From positions 124,001 to 188,000 of the forward strand of contig JAEUHY010000017.1 of the NCBI GenBank assembly GCA_016795325.1: 64,000 bases of DNA, read 5' to 3'. The notes under the pieces are model-generated. The model was not told where the DNA came from, ran no database searches, and saw only the letters and a program-made list of their open reading frames with translations. The number at the start of each line of letters is the position of its first letter. Position 1 is the stretch's first letter. Source of the DNA: Planctomycetota bacterium. Lineage in GTDB: Bacteria; Planctomycetota; UBA1135; GCA-002686595. Both the position numbers and the translations under genes were made by a program. Shown here piece by piece: positions 9,704-19,554 of this stretch.

Positions 9704-9817
9704 GCCAGGCCTCCGCGGCGTGCGGCGCGCACGAACGCCGCGGCGCCGCGGCGCTTCACCGTGCGTTCGCTGCTGCGCGCGCTCCTCAGTTCGGCCTGCA
9801 TGCTCGCTCGGGTTTGA

Positions 9818-12800
9818 TCAGGCTCGCGCGCCCTGCGTGGAACGCGCACGCGACGCGGCGCGGTCGGCCTCGGAGAGACGCTCGCGCAAACGCTGCGCGA
9901 GCACGCGCACGTTCGGCTCCAGCACCATGCTGTCGTGGTTGCCGGGCGTCACGTGCACCTCGACGCCGGCCGTGCAATACGGTCCCCAGCCGTTGAGTTC
10001 TTCCACCCAGCTGCCCTTGGAGTTGACCACGTGGTCGGGGCCGAGCGTGAACACCTGCTCGAGCGGCGGTCGGAACAGCGCCACCGGCCCGCCGTAGGGG
10101 CGGATCGTGTACAGCGCGAGCGCGCGGTAGAACGCGGCCTCGATGTTCTCGGTGCGGAAGTCCTGCGGCCGCAACTTCGCCAACGGTCGGTTGAGCGCCT
10201 TGCGCCACTGCGCCGCCTTGCCCGACCACTTGCGCTTGATCGCCTCCGTGAAATAACCGACGCCCTGGCGCGCGATGCGTTGCCGCGCGAGCTCCAGTCG
10301 CTTCGCCGGCGTAAGTTCGGGTTCGCGCGTCGTCGGCGTGTCGAGGAACACGAGCAGTCCGACCTCTTCGCCAGCGGCAGCCAGCTGCTGCGCCATCTCG
10401 TAGGCCGTGATGCCGCCGCCGGAGTAACCGCCGATCAGGTACGGACCGTGCGGCTGAGCCGCGCGCACTTCGCGCAGGTAATCCGCGGCCATCGCCTCGA
10501 ACGTGTCGTGCGGCGCGCTCTTCCCGTCGAGCCCGCGCGCTTGGATCCCGAACACTGCTCGATCGACGCCCAAGTGCCCGGCCAGATGGCGCAGGTTCAT
10601 GATGTTCCCGTACATCCCCGCGACGAGGAAGAACGGCGTGGCCTCCGGCGGACGCCCGGCGTGCAGCGGGACGAGCAGCTCGTAGCGCGGCTTGCTCGGC
10701 TTGGCGGGAGTCGAAGTGGCCGTGTCGCCCGCGGGCGCGCTCTCGCCGAGCTCCGCGCGGATCCTCTCGGCGAGCGCTTCGACCGTCGGGGCTTCGAAGA
10801 GCACCGAGATCGGGTACTCGAGCTTGTAGGCCTTCTTCACGCGCGCGAACAGGCGCACCGCGACGAGCGAGTAGCCGCCGAGCTCGAAGAAGTTGTCCTG
10901 CGCGCCGACGCGCTCGACGCCCAAGAGCTCCTGCCAGATCGCGGCGAGCGTGCGCTCGACCTCGTCGCGCGGCGCGACGAAGTTCGGGGCCGCGTGCGTC
11001 GTCGCGCTCGGCGTGGCGGCGGGCCGTGCTGCGTTGCGTTCGATCTCCGTCGCCAGCACGTCGAGCGGAATCGACGACACGACCAGTCGCGTCGCCGAAC
11101 TCGAGAGCGCGCGCGCCAGCGCCTGCGCGCCTTCTTCGGGAAGGATGCCGTGCGCGATCAGCCGCGCGAGCGGTCCGTCTTCGTCGGGCAGCGCCGCCGG
11201 TTGGCGCGTGTCGCCGCCGGCCAGCGCCGAGGTGTCGGCCATGCGCCGCAGCGCGAATTCCTCGACTTCGAGCAGCACGCGCCCGCCCTCGTCGCCCACC
11301 GTCACGTCGACGAGCGCGATGTCGGCGTTCGCCGGTTTGCGCGCGGACAGCTTGGCGCGCACGACCAGCCGCGCCGCGAGCGGTGCATGCACGGTGACGC
11401 GCTTGTACGAGAGCGGCGCGTAGAACTCGCCGCGCGCGCCGCGGCCTTCGATCAACGGCAAGCCCATGCCGGTCGCCATGTCGAGCAGCGCCGGATGCAG
11501 CACGTGGACGCCGAGATCGGCGGCGTAGGCCGCGGGCAGCGCGAGCGTCGCGAGCACGTGGTCGCGCGCCGGCACGACACGATCGACGTTCGCCCAACGC
11601 GGGCCGAAGCGCAGATGCGCGCCCTGCGAAGCCAGCGCTTCACTGCGGCCGCTGAAGGTCGCGCCTTCGATGCTGAGCGTCCCGGCCGCCGCGCTCGAAC
11701 GCGCGAGATGGCCCTGAGCGTGCAGTTGCCAGGCGTCTTCGCCGTCGTCCGCGCCGCGGCTGGCGATCGACGCGTTCCAGCCGTCGCCGCTGCGCTCCAG
11801 GCGCACGCGCACTTCACGGAGCTCGTCGTCGCGCACGCGCAGCGGCGAGAGGAAGCTCACGTCGCGCAACTCGACCGCGCCGCTCCAGCCCAGGCCTTCG
11901 CGCGCAGCGCAGTACAAGAGCTGCAGATGCGCCACGCCCGGCGCGAGCGCGGCGCCGCCCGCGAGGCGGTGCTCGTCGAGCACCCAGTGCGTGCGGCACG
12001 AGTGCTCCGCCAGGAACACGATCTCGTCCGGTCCCCCATCGAAGCGCCGCCCGAGCAGCGCGTGCGCCTGACCGGAGGCCGCTGTGAGTTCGTGCGGAGC
12101 TTGCGCGCCGGCGGCGCCGCGGGCGGTCATGCCCACCTGGTTCCACACGCCCCAGGCGATCGACAGCGTGCGTCCGGCGCCGCGCGCGGTGCGCTGCTCC
12201 GCGAAGGCGTCGAGGAAGGCGTTCGCGGCCGCGTAGTCGACCTGACCCGCCGGGCCGAGCACGGCGCTGGTCGACGAACACACGGCGAAGAAGTCGAGCT
12301 TGCCGTGCGGCAACAGCTCGTCGAGCAGGATCGCGCCGTGGATCTTGGGCGTGAACACGTGGTCGACGCCGGCGGGCGTTTTGACCTGCAACGGTCCGTC
12401 GTCGAGCGCGCCCGCGGCGTGGAACACAGCGTGCAACGCGCCGAAACGCTGCTCGACTTCGGCCACCACGCGGCGCATGTCCTCGATGTTCGCGACGTCG
12501 CCGCGCGCGACGAGCACCTCGGCGCCCAGCGCCTCGAGCGCGAGCAGCTTGCGAATTTGACGCGCCGTCGCATCGCGCGCCGAGTGTTCGGCGAGCCAGC
12601 GCTCCCACTCGGCGCGGGCGGGGAATTTGCGCCGCGAGAGCAGCACCAAACGCGCCTTCGAGCGGCGGGCAAGCTCCTCGGCGGCGACCATCGCGACGCC
12701 GCCCAGGCCGCCGGTGATCAAGCACACGCCGCGCTCGCGCAGGGCCGGCAACGAACCGGCCGGCGGCAGCGGCGGCGCCGCGACACGTTCGTAGCCGAGT

Positions 12801-15800
12801 TCGTGCAACGCGCCGTCGCGCACCGCGAACACGCCGTTTCCAGCCACCTTGGCGATCTGATCGAGCAGTTGGAACGTGGCCGAGTCCGCGCCGCCCTTGC
12901 CGCGCCGCCGCGGCGCCTGCGGCAAGACGATGTCGATGCTCGCGCAGCTCACGCCGGGCATCTCGCGCGGCAGGACCCGGCACACGCCAAGCGCGGTCGA
13001 CTTCGCGGGATTGCGCAGCGGCTCGTCGCCGACGCGCTGCATGCCGTTCGAAACGACGTCGAGGTGCACGGGCTGCTCGAGCGTGAGTGCGCCGAGCGCC
13101 TGGCCGAGGAACAGCAGGCTGTAGAAGCCGTGCTCGAGGCACCAGTGGAAGAAGGTCGTCGTGACCGCGGTGCTCTCGTCGCCCGTGACGAGCCAGGTGT
13201 GCGCGATGTGCGTCGGCAGGCGCTCCTCGCGCGCGAGTTCCTCGAGCAGCTGCGCGTAGTGCTCGCGCTCCTGCGGAACGATGCCGAAGTGGTCGGGCGC
13301 GAGGCGCTGGAACTGGTCGCTGGGATGCACGATCACCACGCTCGCGCCGCGTTCGGCCAAGCGGTGGGCGAGCAGATCGCCCACGCCCTCGACCTGCGCG
13401 AACACCAGCCAGCGCTCGCCGACCGCTTGCGACTCCGCCGCACCGGGTTCGTCGACGCGCTTCCAGCGCGGCTCGTAGAACCAGCGCTCGACGTCGGGCT
13501 CCTTCGTCAGGCTGTGCGCGGCGGCGGCGACCTGCACCGGCGTCGGCTCGATCCAGTGCCGCTGGCGCTCGAACGGATACGTGGGCAGCGACACACGCCG
13601 CCCGGCGGAACCGCCTGCAACGGCGCGCCAGTCGACGCTCAAACCGGCGCACCACAGCTTGCCGACGACGCCGAGCGCGAACTCGACATCCGAGACTTGC
13701 TCGTCGCGATGGCGCAGCGAAGACAGGACGTTCTTCGCGGCCGCCGGAGTGCACTGCATCCGCGCCAGCGAGCTGAGCGTGTTGCCCGGCCCGACCTCGA
13801 GCAACAGGCGCTCTCCGCCGGCGAGCACGGTCGCGACGCCCTTGGCGAACTGCACCGTGCCACGCAGGTGGCGCGCCCAGTACTCGGGGCTCGTCGCCTG
13901 TTCGTCGCTGAGCCAGTCGCCGGTGAGGTTCGAGACGATCGGGATCTTCGGCGGCGAGAGTTGGATGCGGCGCAGGTAGGCCGTGAACTCCGGCAGCACG
14001 CCGTCGACCAGCGCGGAGTGCGCGGCGATGTTGATGTGGATGCGGCGGAACTCGACGCCGCGGCGCTGCAGCTCCGCGCCGAGCGCCTCGAGCGCGTGCG
14101 TGGGCCCCGAGGCGACGCACAACTTCGGGGCGTTGACCACGCCGAGCGAGAGTTCGGGCCCGAGCAGCGGCTGCAGATCCTCGGGCGCGAGCTCGACCGA
14201 GAGCATTCCGCCCGCCGGCGCGCGCTCGAACAGTTCGCCGCGCAGCGCAACCAGCCCGAGCGCGTCGCGCGGGCTCATCACACCGGCGATGCACGCCGCG
14301 GTGTTCTCGCCCATGCTGTGCCCGAGCAGCGCCGTCGGCGTGAAGCCCCAGCTCATCCACAGCTTGGCGAGCGCGTACTCGGTGATGAACAGCGCCGGCA
14401 ACTGCAGCGCAGGGCGCTCGAAGAGCTTGGCTGCCTCTTCCAGCTCGCCGGGCGCCGGGTCGAGCAGCTTGGCGATCGGCTCGCGCACCTTCGGATCGAG
14501 CCACGCGAGGCAACGTTCGACCTCTTCACGGTAGACACGCTCGTTGCGGCGCAGGTCGCGGCCCATCGCCGGGTACTGCGCGCCGCCTCCGGGCAACAGG
14601 AACACGAGCGACGGCGCCGTCGCAGCGGCGTTCGTCGACGTTCCAGGTTGCGCGAGCTTCTCGAGCGCGTCGGCGCGATCGCGCACCACGATGGCGCGGC
14701 GCTTCGCGAAGCCCTTGCGGCCGACCTGCAACGTCCAGGCCGCGTCCGCGAGTTGAAGTTCGGGCTCGGCCTCGAGGTGCGCCTTCAAGTTCAACGCTGC
14801 GCTCGCGAGCGCGGCGTCGGTGCGCGCCGAGAGCACGAGCAACTGCTGCGCGCGCTCCGTCTTGGTCGGCGTGGCCGGCGGCGGCTCCTCCAGGATCGCG
14901 AACGCGTTGGTCCCGCCCACGCCGAGCGAATTCACCGCGCCGCGGCGCGGTTCGTTCTGGCGCTGCCACTCGCGCAACGCGCCGGCCACGAAGAACGGCG
15001 AGCCTTCGAAATCGATGTTCGGGTTGGGCCGCTCGTAGTGCAGCGTCGCGGGAATCCTGCCGTTGCGGAGCGCCAGCGCGACCTTGATCAAGCTCGCGAC
15101 GCCGGCCGCCGTGTCGAGGTGCCCGATGTTGCTCTTCACGGAACCCAGGCCGCAGAACTGGCGGGCGTCCGTGTTCGTGCGGAACGCGCGTGTCAGCGCC
15201 GCCACCTCGATCGGGTCGCCGACCGCGGTGCCGGTGCCGTGCGCTTCGACGTAGCCGATCGAACGCGCGTCGACGCCGCTGATGCGCAGCGCTTCCGCGA
15301 TCGCAGCGGCTTGACCGTCCACGCTCGGGGCGAGGTAACCGACCTTGCGCGCGCCGTCGTTGTTGATCGCCGTGCCGCGGATCACCGCGTAGATGTGGTC
15401 GCCGTCTTCGAGCGCGTCGCTCATGCGGCGCAGCACGACCACGCCCGCGCCGCTGCCGAAGATCGTGCCCTTGGAGCGCGCTTCGAACGGCCGACAGTGT
15501 CCGTCGGGCGTGAGGATCTCGTTCTCGTGGTAGAGGTAGCCGATGCGGTGCGGCAACTGCATCGTCACGCCGCCGGCGAGCGCCATGTCGCACTCGCCGC
15601 TGAGCAAACTCTGACACGCAACGTGCGCGGCCACGAGCGACGTCGAGCAGGCCGTCTGGATGTTCACGCTCGGCCCGCGCAGGTCGAAGTTGTACGAGAC
15701 GCGCGTGGTGAGGAAGTCCTTGTCGTTGCCGGTGTGCCGCAGCAGGAACAGCCCGACGCTCTCGACGAGCTCGCGGTTGGTGAGCACGTTGAAGGCCATG

Positions 15801-16201
15801 TAGGCGGCCATCCCCGAGCCGGCGAACACGCCGATCGGACCGCGGAACTGCTCGGGCGTGTGGCCGGCGTCTTCCAGCGCCTCCCAGCAGCACTCGAGGA
15901 AGTGGCGGTGTTGCGGATCGAGGATCGCGGCGTCCTTGGGCGAGAAGCCGAAGAAGCCGGCGTCGAATTGCTCGAGCGAGTCGAGCACCACTCCCGAACG
16001 CACGTAGTTCGCGCGCCGCAGGTGCGCCGGATCGACGCCGCGCGCGCGCAACTCGTCGTCGCTGAAGGTGCGCACGGACTCGACGCCTTCGCACAGGTTG
16101 CGCCAATAGGCGCGCGGACCGGAGGCGTCGGGAAGATGGCAGGCCATGCCGACGATGGCGATGTCGGTCGGCGAAGGCTCGTAGGGGGCGGAAGCGGTCA
16201 T
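9818..16201 (-). CDS. Type I modular polyketide synthase: KS-AT-KR-DH-ACP-TE
   Basis: A 2127-residue megasynthase starting at ATG 16201 just before IAIVGMACHLP; the frame is open upstream without conserved content. Domains in order: ketosynthase (about residues 15-440, nucleophile Cys near 185 in QTACSTSL, His motifs EAHGTGTAVGDP and SNIGHLD); acyltransferase (about 540-860, GHSMGE Ser near 629; its AAHS signature is most consistent with malonyl-CoA); a ketoreductase with structural subdomain (about 960-1340, nucleotide loop GGLGGV near 1160); dehydratase (about 1390-1660, DEHRLAGG and HPALLD catalytic His and Asp); acyl carrier (GGYSLVAV, Ser near 1778); thioesterase (GGYSGGG, Ser near 1927). 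KR before DH is an unusual order. No enoylreductase or methyltransferase is seen. The C-terminal thioesterase suggests release of a short unsaturated acid or transfer to a glycan or peptide. Confidence 0.93.
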   Translation of the reverse strand: MTASAPYEPSPTDIAIVGMACHLPDASGPRAYWRNLCEGVESVRTFSDDELRARGVDPAHLRRANYVRSGVVLDSLEQFDAGFFGFSPKDAAILDPQHRHFLECCWEALEDAGHTPEQFRGPIGVFAGSGMAAYMAFNVLTNRELVESVGLFLLRHTGNDKDFLTTRVSYNFDLRGPSVNIQTACSTSLVAAHVACQSLLSGECDMALAGGVTMQLPHRIGYLYHENEILTPDGHCRPFEARSKGTIFGSGAGVVVLRRMSDALEDGDHIYAVIRGTAINNDGARKVGYLAPSVDGQAAAIAEALRISGVDARSIGYVEAHGTGTAVGDPIEVAALTRAFRTNTDARQFCGLGSVKSNIGHLDTAAGVASLIKVALALRNGRIPATLHYERPNPNIDFEGSPFFVAGALREWQRQNEPRRGAVNSLGVGGTNAFAILEEPPPATPTKTERAQQLLVLSARTDAALASAALNLKAHLEAEPELQLADAAWTLQVGRKGFAKRRAIVVRDRADALEKLAQPGTSTNAAATAPSLVFLLPGGGAQYPAMGRDLRRNERVYREEVERCLAWLDPKVREPIAKLLDPAPGELEEAAKLFERPALQLPALFITEYALAKLWMSWGFTPTALLGHSMGENTAACIAGVMSPRDALGLVALRGELFERAPAGGMLSVELAPEDLQPLLGPELSLGVVNAPKLCVASGPTHALEALGAELQRRGVEFRRIHINIAAHSALVDGVLPEFTAYLRRIQLSPPKIPIVSNLTGDWLSDEQATSPEYWARHLRGTVQFAKGVATVLAGGERLLLEVGPGNTLSSLARMQCTPAAAKNVLSSLRHRDEQVSDVEFALGVVGKLWCAGLSVDWRAVAGGSAGRRVSLPTYPFERQRHWIEPTPVQVAAAAHSLTKEPDVERWFYEPRWKRVDEPGAAESQAVGERWLVFAQVEGVGDLLAHRLAERGASVVIVHPSDQFQRLAPDHFGIVPQEREHYAQLLEELAREERLPTHIAHTWLVTGDESTAVTTTFFHWCLEHGFYSLLFLGQALGALTLEQPVHLDVVSNGMQRVGDEPLRNPAKSTALGVCRVLPREMPGVSCASIDIVLPQAPRRRGKGGADSATFQLLDQIAKVAGNGVFAVRDGALHELGYERVAAPPLPPAGSLPALRERGVCLITGGLGGVAMVAAEELARRSKARLVLLSRRKFPARAEWERWLAEHSARDATARQIRKLLALEALGAEVLVARGDVANIEDMRRVVAEVEQRFGALHAVFHAAGALDDGPLQVKTPAGVDHVFTPKIHGAILLDELLPHGKLDFFAVCSSTSAVLGPAGQVDYAAANAFLDAFAEQRTARGAGRTLSIAWGVWNQVGMTARGAAGAQAPHELTAASGQAHALLGRRFDGGPDEIVFLAEHSCRTHWVLDEHRLAGGAALAPGVAHLQLLYCAAREGLGWSGAVELRDVSFLSPLRVRDDELREVRVRLERSGDGWNASIASRGADDGEDAWQLHAQGHLARSSAAAGTLSIEGATFSGRSEALASQGAHLRFGPRWANVDRVVPARDHVLATLALPAAYAADLGVHVLHPALLDMATGMGLPLIEGRGARGEFYAPLSYKRVTVHAPLAARLVVRAKLSARKPANADIALVDVTVGDEGGRVLLEVEEFALRRMADTSALAGGDTRQPAALPDEDGPLARLIAHGILPEEGAQALARALSSSATRLVVSSIPLDVLATEIERNAARPAATPSATTHAAPNFVAPRDEVERTLAAIWQELLGVERVGAQDNFFELGGYSLVAVRLFARVKKAYKLEYPISVLFEAPTVEALAERIRAELGESAPAGDTATSTPAKPSKPRYELLVPLHAGRPPEATPFFLVAGMYGNIMNLRHLAGHLGVDRAVFGIQARGLDGKSAPHDTFEAMAADYLREVRAAQPHGPYLIGGYSGGGITAYEMAQQLAAAGEEVGLLVFLDTPTTREPELTPAKRLELARQRIARQGVGYFTEAIKRKWSGKAAQWRKALNRPLAKLRPQDFRTENIEAAFYRALALYTIRPYGGPVALFRPPLEQVFTLGPDHVVNSKGSWVEELNGWGPYCTAGVEVHVTPGNHDSMVLEPNVRVLAQRLRERLSEADRAASRARSTQGARA

Positions 16202-16684
16202 GACGGAGAGGCGGGTCGGCGCCGACGGAGGGCCGTGCGCGGAGGGGAGCGCAGCGGCCTTCATCGGCTGGCGGAACTCCCCGTGAGTAGCCCTTGCGCG
16301 ACGACGCTGCGCGCGGGAAGGGGCGAGCGGACGCGCGGTCGCACGCGTGGCTGTGCGCACGATACCGGTGCGCACGGCCAGGCGACACGTCGCCGCTCGA
16401 GCGGCCGATCTGGACGCTCCGCGACGCGCTCGCGGGGCCGCACGGAAAGAACTTCTGACGTTTCGGTCATGCACGCTTGTGGCCGCGCGCAAAGCACTCT
16501 TCACACGCGCCTCTCGAACTGGGCGGCGGCGTGCGGTTGACTAGCGGGGCGCGGCACGCGTCGGCGCCGCCGGAACCGTGCGCGGTTTCCCAGCCGCCCG
16601 AGCCGAAACACTCCCCTCGATGCCCGCCCTCCCCTCAGCTTCCCCGCGCACGGCGCCACGCTCGACCGAGTCGGCGCCACCACC
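16202..16684. other. Divergent intergenic region between PKS and amidotransferase genes
   Basis: This 483-bp stretch separates two outward-facing operons and must hold both promoters. It is strongly arginine/alanine-coding in all frames only because of its GC content. I see no RNA gene, repeat or clear sigma-70 hexamer pair. Confidence 0.5.
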
Positions 16685-18616
16685 ATGTGCGGCATCGCAG
16701 GAGCTCTCGGCCTGTTCGGCGCCGACGTCGTCGACGCGCTCGGTCGCGCCGCGCGCGCCATGGCGCACCGCGGCCCCGACGGCTTCGGCGCGTGGACCTC
16801 GAGCGCCGACGCGGGGCAGCCGCGCGCGCACTTCGAGCACCGGCGCCTCTCGATCATCGACCTGAGCAGCGCGGCTTCGCAGCCCATGCGCGACGCCGCC
16901 AGCGGCGTCGTCGTGTGCTTCAACGGCGAGATCTACAACTTCCGCGAGCTGCGCCGCGAGCTCGAAGGCGCGGGCGCGACGTTCCGCACGAGCTCCGACA
17001 CGGAAGTGCTGCTCGAGAGCTACGTGCGCTGGGGCGAAGGCTGCCTCGAGCGCCTGCGCGGCATGTTCGCGCTGGCGCTCTTCGATCCCGCGCGCCGCTG
17101 CGTGCTGCTCGCGCGCGACCGACTCGGCGAGAAGCCGCTGTACTGGGTGCAGGTTCGCGGCCCCGCAGGCCACAACACGATCGTGTTCGCTTCGGAGGTG
17201 CGCGCGTTGCTCGCCAGCGGCCTGGTCGAGCGCAAGCTCGCGCCCGATGCGCTCGCCACGTACCTGTGGAACGGTTTCGTGTACGGCCCGCAGTCGATCG
17301 TCGCCGGCGTTCGCGAGCTTCCGGCGGGGAGTTTCGCGCGCGTCGAGCTCGCGACGCCCGCGATCGAGCCGAAGCGCTACTGGACGCCGCCGCGTTCGGG
17401 CGCGCGTGCGCTCGACCGCGCGGAACTCGCGGAAAAACTGCAGGAATCCGTGCGACTGCAGCTGGAGAGCGACGTGCCCCTGGGCGTGTTCCTCTCCGGC
17501 GGCGTCGACTCGAGCGCCGTCGCCAACCTCGCGGTGCGCGCCGGCCAGGGCCGCGTGCGGACCTTCAACATCGCCTTCGACGTGGCGCAGTTCGACGAGT
17601 CGCCGCACGCGCGCGCCGTCGCGCAGGCGCTCGGAACCGAGCACACCGAGTTGCGCGTCAGCGGCGAGCGCTTCCTCGGCTCGATCGAAGCCGCGCTGCG
17701 CGCGCTCGACCAGCCGACGTTCGACGGCGTGAACAGCTACGTGGTGAGCCGCGCCGTGCGCGACGCGGGTGTGGTCGTCGCGCTCGCCGGCACGGGCGGC
17801 GACGAGTTGTTCGGCGGCTACGCGAGCTTCCGCCAGGCCCCGCGCGGCCGGCGCATCGGGCGCAAGCTCGCCCACGTGCCGCGCGCCGTACGCAGCGGCG
17901 CCGTGAAGGCGCTGGAGGTCGTACGCGGCGGATCGCGCGACGGTTTCAAGCCGCAGACACGCTGGGGCAAGCTCGGCGACGCGCTCGACGCCGACGGCGA
18001 CATCGTCGCGCTCTACCAGGTCGCTTACGCGCTGTTCTCGCGCGATTTCCAGCACGAATTGCGGCCCGCGCTCGACCCGCGCGTCGCCTGGGGGCTGCCG
18101 CAGGAGCGGCGCGCCGAACTCGCGCAGCTGTGCGCAGACGAGCGCGATCTCCACGCCGTGAGCCTGCTCGAGTTGAGCGGCTTCCTCGGCGAGCGCCTGC
18201 TGCGCGACACGGACGCGGCGGGCATGGCCGCCTCGATCGAGGTGCGCCTACCGCTGGTCGACTTCGAGCTCGTCGAACTGGTCGCGCAGTACGAAGCCCA
18301 GGCGCGCTTCGAGCCGCTGGGACGCAAACAGGCGCTGCGCGACGCCGGGCTCGCAGGCCTCGACCCGGCGTTGTTCGAGCGACCCAAGTCAGGCTTCGAG
18401 ATGCCCTTCGAGCGTTGGTGCCGCAACGAACTGGCAGGTTCGATCGACAGCGTGCTCTCGGACGCGCAGGCGGTCGCAGCCGCCGGGCTGGCGCCGGCCG
18501 CGGTCCAAAAACTGTGGAAGGCCTTCCAAAGCGGCGCGCCGGGCCTCTACTGGTCGCGCGTGTGGTCGCTGTTCGCGCTGGTCTGGTGGTGCCGCGAGCA
18601 CCGGGTGAGCGCATGA
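16685..18616 (+). CDS. asnB: Asparagine synthase-type glutamine amidotransferase
   Basis: A 643-residue two-domain enzyme. MCGIAGALG provides the Ntn-type glutaminase nucleophile Cys2, followed by MAHRGPDG and RLSIIDLS of the glutaminase fold. The synthetase half has the ATP-pyrophosphatase loop LSGGVDSSAV near residue 271 and GTGGDELFGGY. The family makes asparagine from aspartate and glutamine, but members within exopolysaccharide or natural-product loci often amidate a sugar acid or peptide carboxylate instead. Here it heads a four-gene operon (GT2, WecG/TagA/CpsF, NRPS), so a tailoring role is more likely than housekeeping; that is inference. The stop overlaps the next start (ATGA). Confidence 0.9.
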   Translation: MCGIAGALGLFGADVVDALGRAARAMAHRGPDGFGAWTSSADAGQPRAHFEHRRLSIIDLSSAASQPMRDAASGVVVCFNGEIYNFRELRRELEGAGATFRTSSDTEVLLESYVRWGEGCLERLRGMFALALFDPARRCVLLARDRLGEKPLYWVQVRGPAGHNTIVFASEVRALLASGLVERKLAPDALATYLWNGFVYGPQSIVAGVRELPAGSFARVELATPAIEPKRYWTPPRSGARALDRAELAEKLQESVRLQLESDVPLGVFLSGGVDSSAVANLAVRAGQGRVRTFNIAFDVAQFDESPHARAVAQALGTEHTELRVSGERFLGSIEAALRALDQPTFDGVNSYVVSRAVRDAGVVVALAGTGGDELFGGYASFRQAPRGRRIGRKLAHVPRAVRSGAVKALEVVRGGSRDGFKPQTRWGKLGDALDADGDIVALYQVAYALFSRDFQHELRPALDPRVAWGLPQERRAELAQLCADERDLHAVSLLELSGFLGERLLRDTDAAGMAASIEVRLPLVDFELVELVAQYEAQARFEPLGRKQALRDAGLAGLDPALFERPKSGFEMPFERWCRNELAGSIDSVLSDAQAVAAAGLAPAAVQKLWKAFQSGAPGLYWSRVWSLFALVWWCREHRVSA

Positions 18617-19554
18617 GCTCGACGCCCACGCTGCTGGTCGTCACGCCCTGCCGCGACGAAGCCGCCTACGCGCGCCGCACGCTCGACAGCATGGTTGCGC
18701 AGACCGTGCGCCCGACGCGCTGGGTGATCGTCGACGACGGCTCGAGCGACGCGACGCCGCAAATCCTCGCGGAATACGCGGCGAAACACCCGTGGATCGA
18801 GGTCGTGCGGCGCGAGGACCGCGGCCGGCGCAGCGTCGGCCCGGGCGTGATCGATGCGTTCTACGCGGGCTACGAACGCTCGCACCCCGAACGCTACGAG
18901 TTCATCTGCAAGCTCGACCTCGACCTCGATCTCCCGCCGCGCTACTTCGAGTTGCTCCTCGCGCGAATGCGCGCCGAGCCGCGCCTGGGCACGTGCAGCG
19001 GCAAGCCGTACTTCAGCGCGCGCGGAAAACTCGTGAGCGAAGGCTGCGGCGACGAGATGAGCGTCGGCATGACCAAGCTCTACCGCCGCGCGTGCTTCGA
19101 GGAGATCGGCGGCTTCCACCGCGAGGTGATGTGGGACGGCATCGACTGTCACCGCTGCCGTCAACTCGGCTGGCTGGCCTGCAGTTGGGACGAACCGGAA
19201 CTGCGCTTCGAACACCTGCGTCCGATGGGCTCGAGCCACAAGGGCATCCTCACCGGGCGCATGCGCCACGGCGCCGGTCAGTACTTCATGGGCACCGGTC
19301 CGCTGTTCATGGGCGCGAGCGCGGCCTTCCGCATGCTGCACCGGCCGTTCGTGGTCGGCGGTCTGACGATGTTGTGGGGCTGGCTCGACGCTGCGCTGCG
19401 CGGCGCGCAACGCCTCGACGACGCGGCGCTCGTGAACTTCATCCGGCGCTTCCAGCTGCGCAGCTTGCTCGTCGGCAAGCGCCGCGCGACGCGCGAACTC
19501 GACGCGCAACAGGCGCAGGTCTGGGCGCTGCGGCACGCGGAGCGCGGCGAATGA
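18613..19554 (+). CDS. Glycosyltransferase family 2
   Basis: A 313-residue GT2 protein with TLLVVTPCRDEAAYARRTLD, VIVDDGSSDATP and a run of acidic residues KLDLDLDLP at the metal site. The C-terminal part contains CHRCRQLGWLACSW and a conserved basic segment but no strong membrane helix. It overlaps both neighbours by four bases, the amidotransferase upstream and the WecG-like gene downstream, indicating coupled translation. The probable role is one sugar transfer in assembly of the locus product. Confidence 0.88.
   Translation: MSSTPTLLVVTPCRDEAAYARRTLDSMVAQTVRPTRWVIVDDGSSDATPQILAEYAAKHPWIEVVRREDRGRRSVGPGVIDAFYAGYERSHPERYEFICKLDLDLDLPPRYFELLLARMRAEPRLGTCSGKPYFSARGKLVSEGCGDEMSVGMTKLYRRACFEEIGGFHREVMWDGIDCHRCRQLGWLACSWDEPELRFEHLRPMGSSHKGILTGRMRHGAGQYFMGTGPLFMGASAAFRMLHRPFVVGGLTMLWGWLDAALRGAQRLDDAALVNFIRRFQLRSLLVGKRRATRELDAQQAQVWALRHAERGE

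Noticed and set aside
9935..16540. A 2201-codon plus-strand open frame opposite the polyketide synthase
   Set aside because: It is a GC-driven antisense shadow: Arg/Ala/Glu-rich, no motif, while the minus strand has complete catalytic domains.
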